Assembly (NCBI GenBank): GCA_023386045.1
Contig: JAEWKK010000019.1
Location: 434,001-498,000 of the forward strand
Reading direction: 5' to 3'
DNA: 64,000 bases
DNA from: Bacteroidota bacterium
GTDB lineage: Bacteria; Bacteroidota; Bacteroidia; Chitinophagales; Chitinophagaceae
Made by a program: the position numbers and the translations under genes. Under the pieces are notes generated by a model. That model searched no databases. It was given only the letters and a program-made list of their open reading frames with translations, and was not told where the DNA came from. Below are positions 61,824-64,000 of the stretch, in pieces; positions within the stretch are counted from its first letter, which is position 1; the number at the start of each line of letters is the position of its first letter.

Positions 61824-62632
61824 ATCTTTTCTTTGCCAATCTGTGTGTATTTCCCCGCCAGCTTTGAAAATCGCAGGTTTTCCTTGGCTCCCAGCACCAG
61901 GAAACCCAGGTTCTCCAGGCTGGCATCAAATAAACCCAGCACCTTGTCCTGCAGATCCTTGTCAAAATAAATCAACACATTCCTGCAAAAGATCAGCTGG
62001 AACTCGTTGAAGGAATGATCCGAAACCAGGTTGTGAGTGGAGGCGATCATCTTGGAACGCAACTCCTCGTCAAACCTCGCCCACTCATACATGGTGGTGT
62101 AGTATTTTGAAAATTCCTCCCTTCCGCCAGCCGCTATGTAATTCTCTGAATACTGCTGCATGGCACTGAGGGGAAAGATCCCTTTCTTGATGTTCTCCAC
62201 CGCCGAAGGATTGAGGTCGGTAGCATACAACAAAGACCGGTTCAAAAGGTTGGCTTCCTTGAGCAGGATGGCCATGGAATATACTTCTTCCCCGGTAGCG
62301 CAGCCTGCATGCCAGATGCGGATGAAAGGCCTGGTGGCCAGCACAGGCAAGACTTCCTCTCTAATCACGCGGAAGGTGGAGGGATCCCTGAACATCTCGG
62401 TTACATTCACCGTGATCTCTTCCACCACATGAGGCAAATAGGCCGGATCGCTTTTGATGCGGTAGAGCAATTCTGCAAAAGAGGTGAGCCGGTCAATGAC
62501 CAGCAAACGGCTGATGCGCCGCCGCAGCGAAGCCCGCGAATAGGAAGTGAAATCATAGCCATAGCGGGAAAAGATCTCCTGCAGCAGGAGGTCCATATCC
62601 TCTTCCCTGATGATGGCCGTGTTAGCTTTCAT
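61805..62632 (-). CDS. CheR-type methyltransferase
   Basis: 275 aa. CheR_N helical domain (1-80; LLLQEIFSRYGYDFTSYSRA, SLRRRISRLL), then a SAM-dependent methyltransferase domain with motif I WHAGCATGEEVYSMAILL and FCRNVLIYFD. Methylates glutamates of sensor proteins, opposing CheB. Overlaps the preceding receiver gene by eleven bases and the CheB gene by 19. Confidence 0.93.
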   Translation of the reverse strand: MKANTAIIREEDMDLLLQEIFSRYGYDFTSYSRASLRRRISRLLVIDRLTSFAELLYRIKSDPAYLPHVVEEITVNVTEMFRDPSTFRVIREEVLPVLATRPFIRIWHAGCATGEEVYSMAILLKEANLLNRSLLYATDLNPSAVENIKKGIFPLSAMQQYSENYIAAGGREEFSKYYTTMYEWARFDEELRSKMIASTHNLVSDHSFNEFQLIFCRNVLIYFDKDLQDKVLGLFDASLENLGFLVLGAKENLRFSKLAGKYTQIGKEKIWRKMK

Positions 62633-62996
62633 GCAATTGTTCTTTCAATAACTCTACCAGCTTGTCAATGTCCACGGGTTTGGAAATATAACCATCCGCA
62701 CCTGCTGCCAGGCATTTCTCCCTGTCGCCACGCATAGCCTGCGCCGTTACTGCTATCAATGGAATCTGATTCAGCTTTGGATCGTTCTTGATCTTCGGTA
62801 TCGCTTCATAGCCATCCATACCGGGCATCATCATGTCCATGAGAATGGCTACGGGTAAAAAGCCTTCATCCATTATCTGAAAAGCCTGTTCCATACTGGA
62901 AGCAACAATGGGCTCGTAGCCACGGGTTTTGAGAATGGCCGCCAGCGCAAACGTATTGCGGTGGTCATCATCTATCACGAGTATCTTCTTTCTCAT
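62622..62996 (-). CDS. Single-domain response regulator
   Basis: 124 aa receiver only. Start at ATG 62996 (MRKKILVIDDDHRNTFALAA), two bases after the stop of the hybrid protein. Acidic DDD at 9-11, phosphoacceptor Asp in ILMDMMMPGMDG and Lys in GYISKPVDI. Diguanylate cyclase or HTH output is absent, so it acts as a phosphate shuttle or sink like CheY. Confidence 0.92.
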   Translation of the reverse strand: MRKKILVIDDDHRNTFALAAILKTRGYEPIVASSMEQAFQIMDEGFLPVAILMDMMMPGMDGYEAIPKIKNDPKLNQIPLIAVTAQAMRGDREKCLAAGADGYISKPVDIDKLVELLKEQLHES

Positions 62997-62998
62997 TT

Positions 62999-64000
62999 TT
63001 ATTTGTTGTAAAGCCACACACGCAGCAGGGATACCAGCTGGTCCACATCCACCGGCTTGGTGATGTAGTCCGAAGCACCCGCATTGATACATTTTTCACG
63101 ATCGCCGGTCATGGCCTTAGCGGTGACGGCAATGATGGGCAGGTTGCGGTAAGCCTGCTGCTGCCTGATGCGACGGATGCTTTCATAGCCATCCATCTCG
63201 GGCATCATCATGTCCATGAGGATCAGGTCAATACCGGGATGATTGCCTAGCTGCACCAGGGCGTCCTTCCCGTCAATGGCCGACAAAACCTCCACGCCAT
63301 ATTTCTCCAGGGATTTGGTAAGGGAAAAGATGTTGCGCACATCGTCATCAGCCACCAGCACCTTTTTTCCTTTGAGCACTTCGCCCAGCTCGCCCAGTCG
63401 GCGGTATTTGGAAGGGCCGTTTTCCTTTCCGGCTTCTTCCACCAGGTGAAGAAAGAGTGAAACCTCATCGAGTATGCGCTGGTAAGAATGGGCCGTTTTT
63501 ACCACGATGGAATCCGCGTATTGCTTGATCTTTTTTTCTTCGATATGGGAAAGATTTCTTCCCGTAAAAACAATGATGGGCAGGTGTTCCAATCCGGGTG
63601 AATCTTTTACCTGTTCCAGCAGTTCATAAGAATGTTGCGCGGGCACGCCCATGTCCAGGATCACGCAGTCCACATCCTTGCGGTTGAGGGTGTCTACACC
63701 TTCGTTTACCGAATTGTGGATCTCCGCGCTGATGTTGTAATTCTCCAGGAAATAAGCCAGCGCCTGTGCGTGCTTGGGGTTTTCCTCCACGATCAGCACC
63801 TTGCGGGGATGTTTGCTCAGGGCCTGCTCGATCTTCCCGAACATTTCCGAAAGCTTTTCAAAAGCAACAGGCTTGTTGATGAAGTCCACGGCACCCTTGG
63901 ACAGACTGCGGGTTTTGACCTCGTGAGAGGACATGATGTGTACAGGAATGGGTCGGGTTTCTTTGTTGTTTTTCAGTTCATCCATCACTTCCCAACCGCT
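62999..64000 (-). CDS. Hybrid regulator with three receiver domains (5' truncated by window edge)
   Basis: C-terminal 333 residues of a longer protein. The frame is open to base 64000 (upstream codons read SGWEVMDELKNNK, the interior of a receiver). Domains: a partial first receiver, a second receiver (KVLIVEENPKHAQAL, CVILDMGVPAQHS) and a third (KVLVADDDVRNIFSL, ILMDMMMPEMDG, ITKPVDVD). The kinase core presumably lies outside. First gene seen of a hybrid-REC-cheR-cheB operon. Confidence 0.9.
   Translation of the reverse strand, partial: SGWEVMDELKNNKETRPIPVHIMSSHEVKTRSLSKGAVDFINKPVAFEKLSEMFGKIEQALSKHPRKVLIVEENPKHAQALAYFLENYNISAEIHNSVNEGVDTLNRKDVDCVILDMGVPAQHSYELLEQVKDSPGLEHLPIIVFTGRNLSHIEEKKIKQYADSIVVKTAHSYQRILDEVSLFLHLVEEAGKENGPSKYRRLGELGEVLKGKKVLVADDDVRNIFSLTKSLEKYGVEVLSAIDGKDALVQLGNHPGIDLILMDMMMPEMDGYESIRRIRQQQAYRNLPIIAVTAKAMTGDREKCINAGASDYITKPVDVDQLVSLLRVWLYNK

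Noticed and set aside
61245..64000. Flagellar chemotaxis cluster
   Set aside because: CheB and CheR are present, but there is no MCP, CheA, CheW or motility gene; the hybrid multi-receiver neighbour fits stress signalling better.

Overview
The window reads as chromosome of a Bacteroidota bacterium, most likely Chitinophagaceae. The pointers are a SusC/SusD pair, three LytS/LytTR- or NarL-type two-component systems, many MKK...C lipoproteins, AT-rich leaders without clear Shine-Dalgarno sites, and intergenic repeat families. Both ends cut a gene: a LytS-type kinase at base 1 and a multi-receiver hybrid regulator at base 64000.

Layout. 1-9.5 kb: LytS/LytTR pair, two tiny genes (42 and 43 aa), OsmC, secreted and regulatory DUF4242 proteins, an ArsR regulator and a two-domain LigD ligase-polymerase. 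9.7-12.6 kb: a DNA-damage operon, umuD-umuC-unknown-SRAP. 12.8-18.6 kb: a Kv-like channel with a zinc ribbon, envelope proteins and a 7TM/kinase/NarL-regulator operon. 18.65-21.4 kb: repeat-rich DNA (an 11-bp minisatellite and a 272-bp duplication) around an L,D-transpeptidase gene. 22-37.8 kb: a glycerol-phosphate locus in which GlpR-like regulator, GlpD, GlpT, SusC, SusD, DUF5689 lipoprotein, metallophosphoesterase, SGNH esterase, glycerophosphodiester phosphodiesterase, GlpK and GlpF form one logical path from an outer-membrane-imported phosphodiester to dihydroxyacetone phosphate. 38-43.9 kb: Ca/Na antiporter, PAP2/haloperoxidase lipoprotein and a second LytS/LytTR pair.

44-58.9 kb is an AT-richer, defence-dense accessory island bounded by tRNA-Asn sequence: a degenerate tRNA-Asn-like copy with a terminator on the left (about 44.03-44.13 kb), and an intact tRNA-Asn (58778-58851) plus a rearranged tRNA-Asn copy on the right. 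It holds a PD-(D/E)XK winged-helix protein divergent from a 1127-residue AlbA_2/GHKL/PAZ-like/MID/PIWI Argonaute fusion. Then come a HEPN protein with an R-x4-H motif, an orphan OLD-family nuclease, a truncated XamI-like restriction gene, an HNH remnant, an overlapping EcoRII-type R / Dcm / Vsr operon, an NTase-HEPN pair and an XRE regulator. The Argonaute fusion keeps a complete 5'-phosphate pocket (Y838, K842, Q853, K877) but has lost the PIWI catalytic acids. With the divergent nuclease it is the best candidate for an undescribed defence system here.

59-64 kb returns to core-like sequence: two lipoproteins, then CheB, CheR, a single-receiver regulator and a hybrid multi-receiver protein in one operon.
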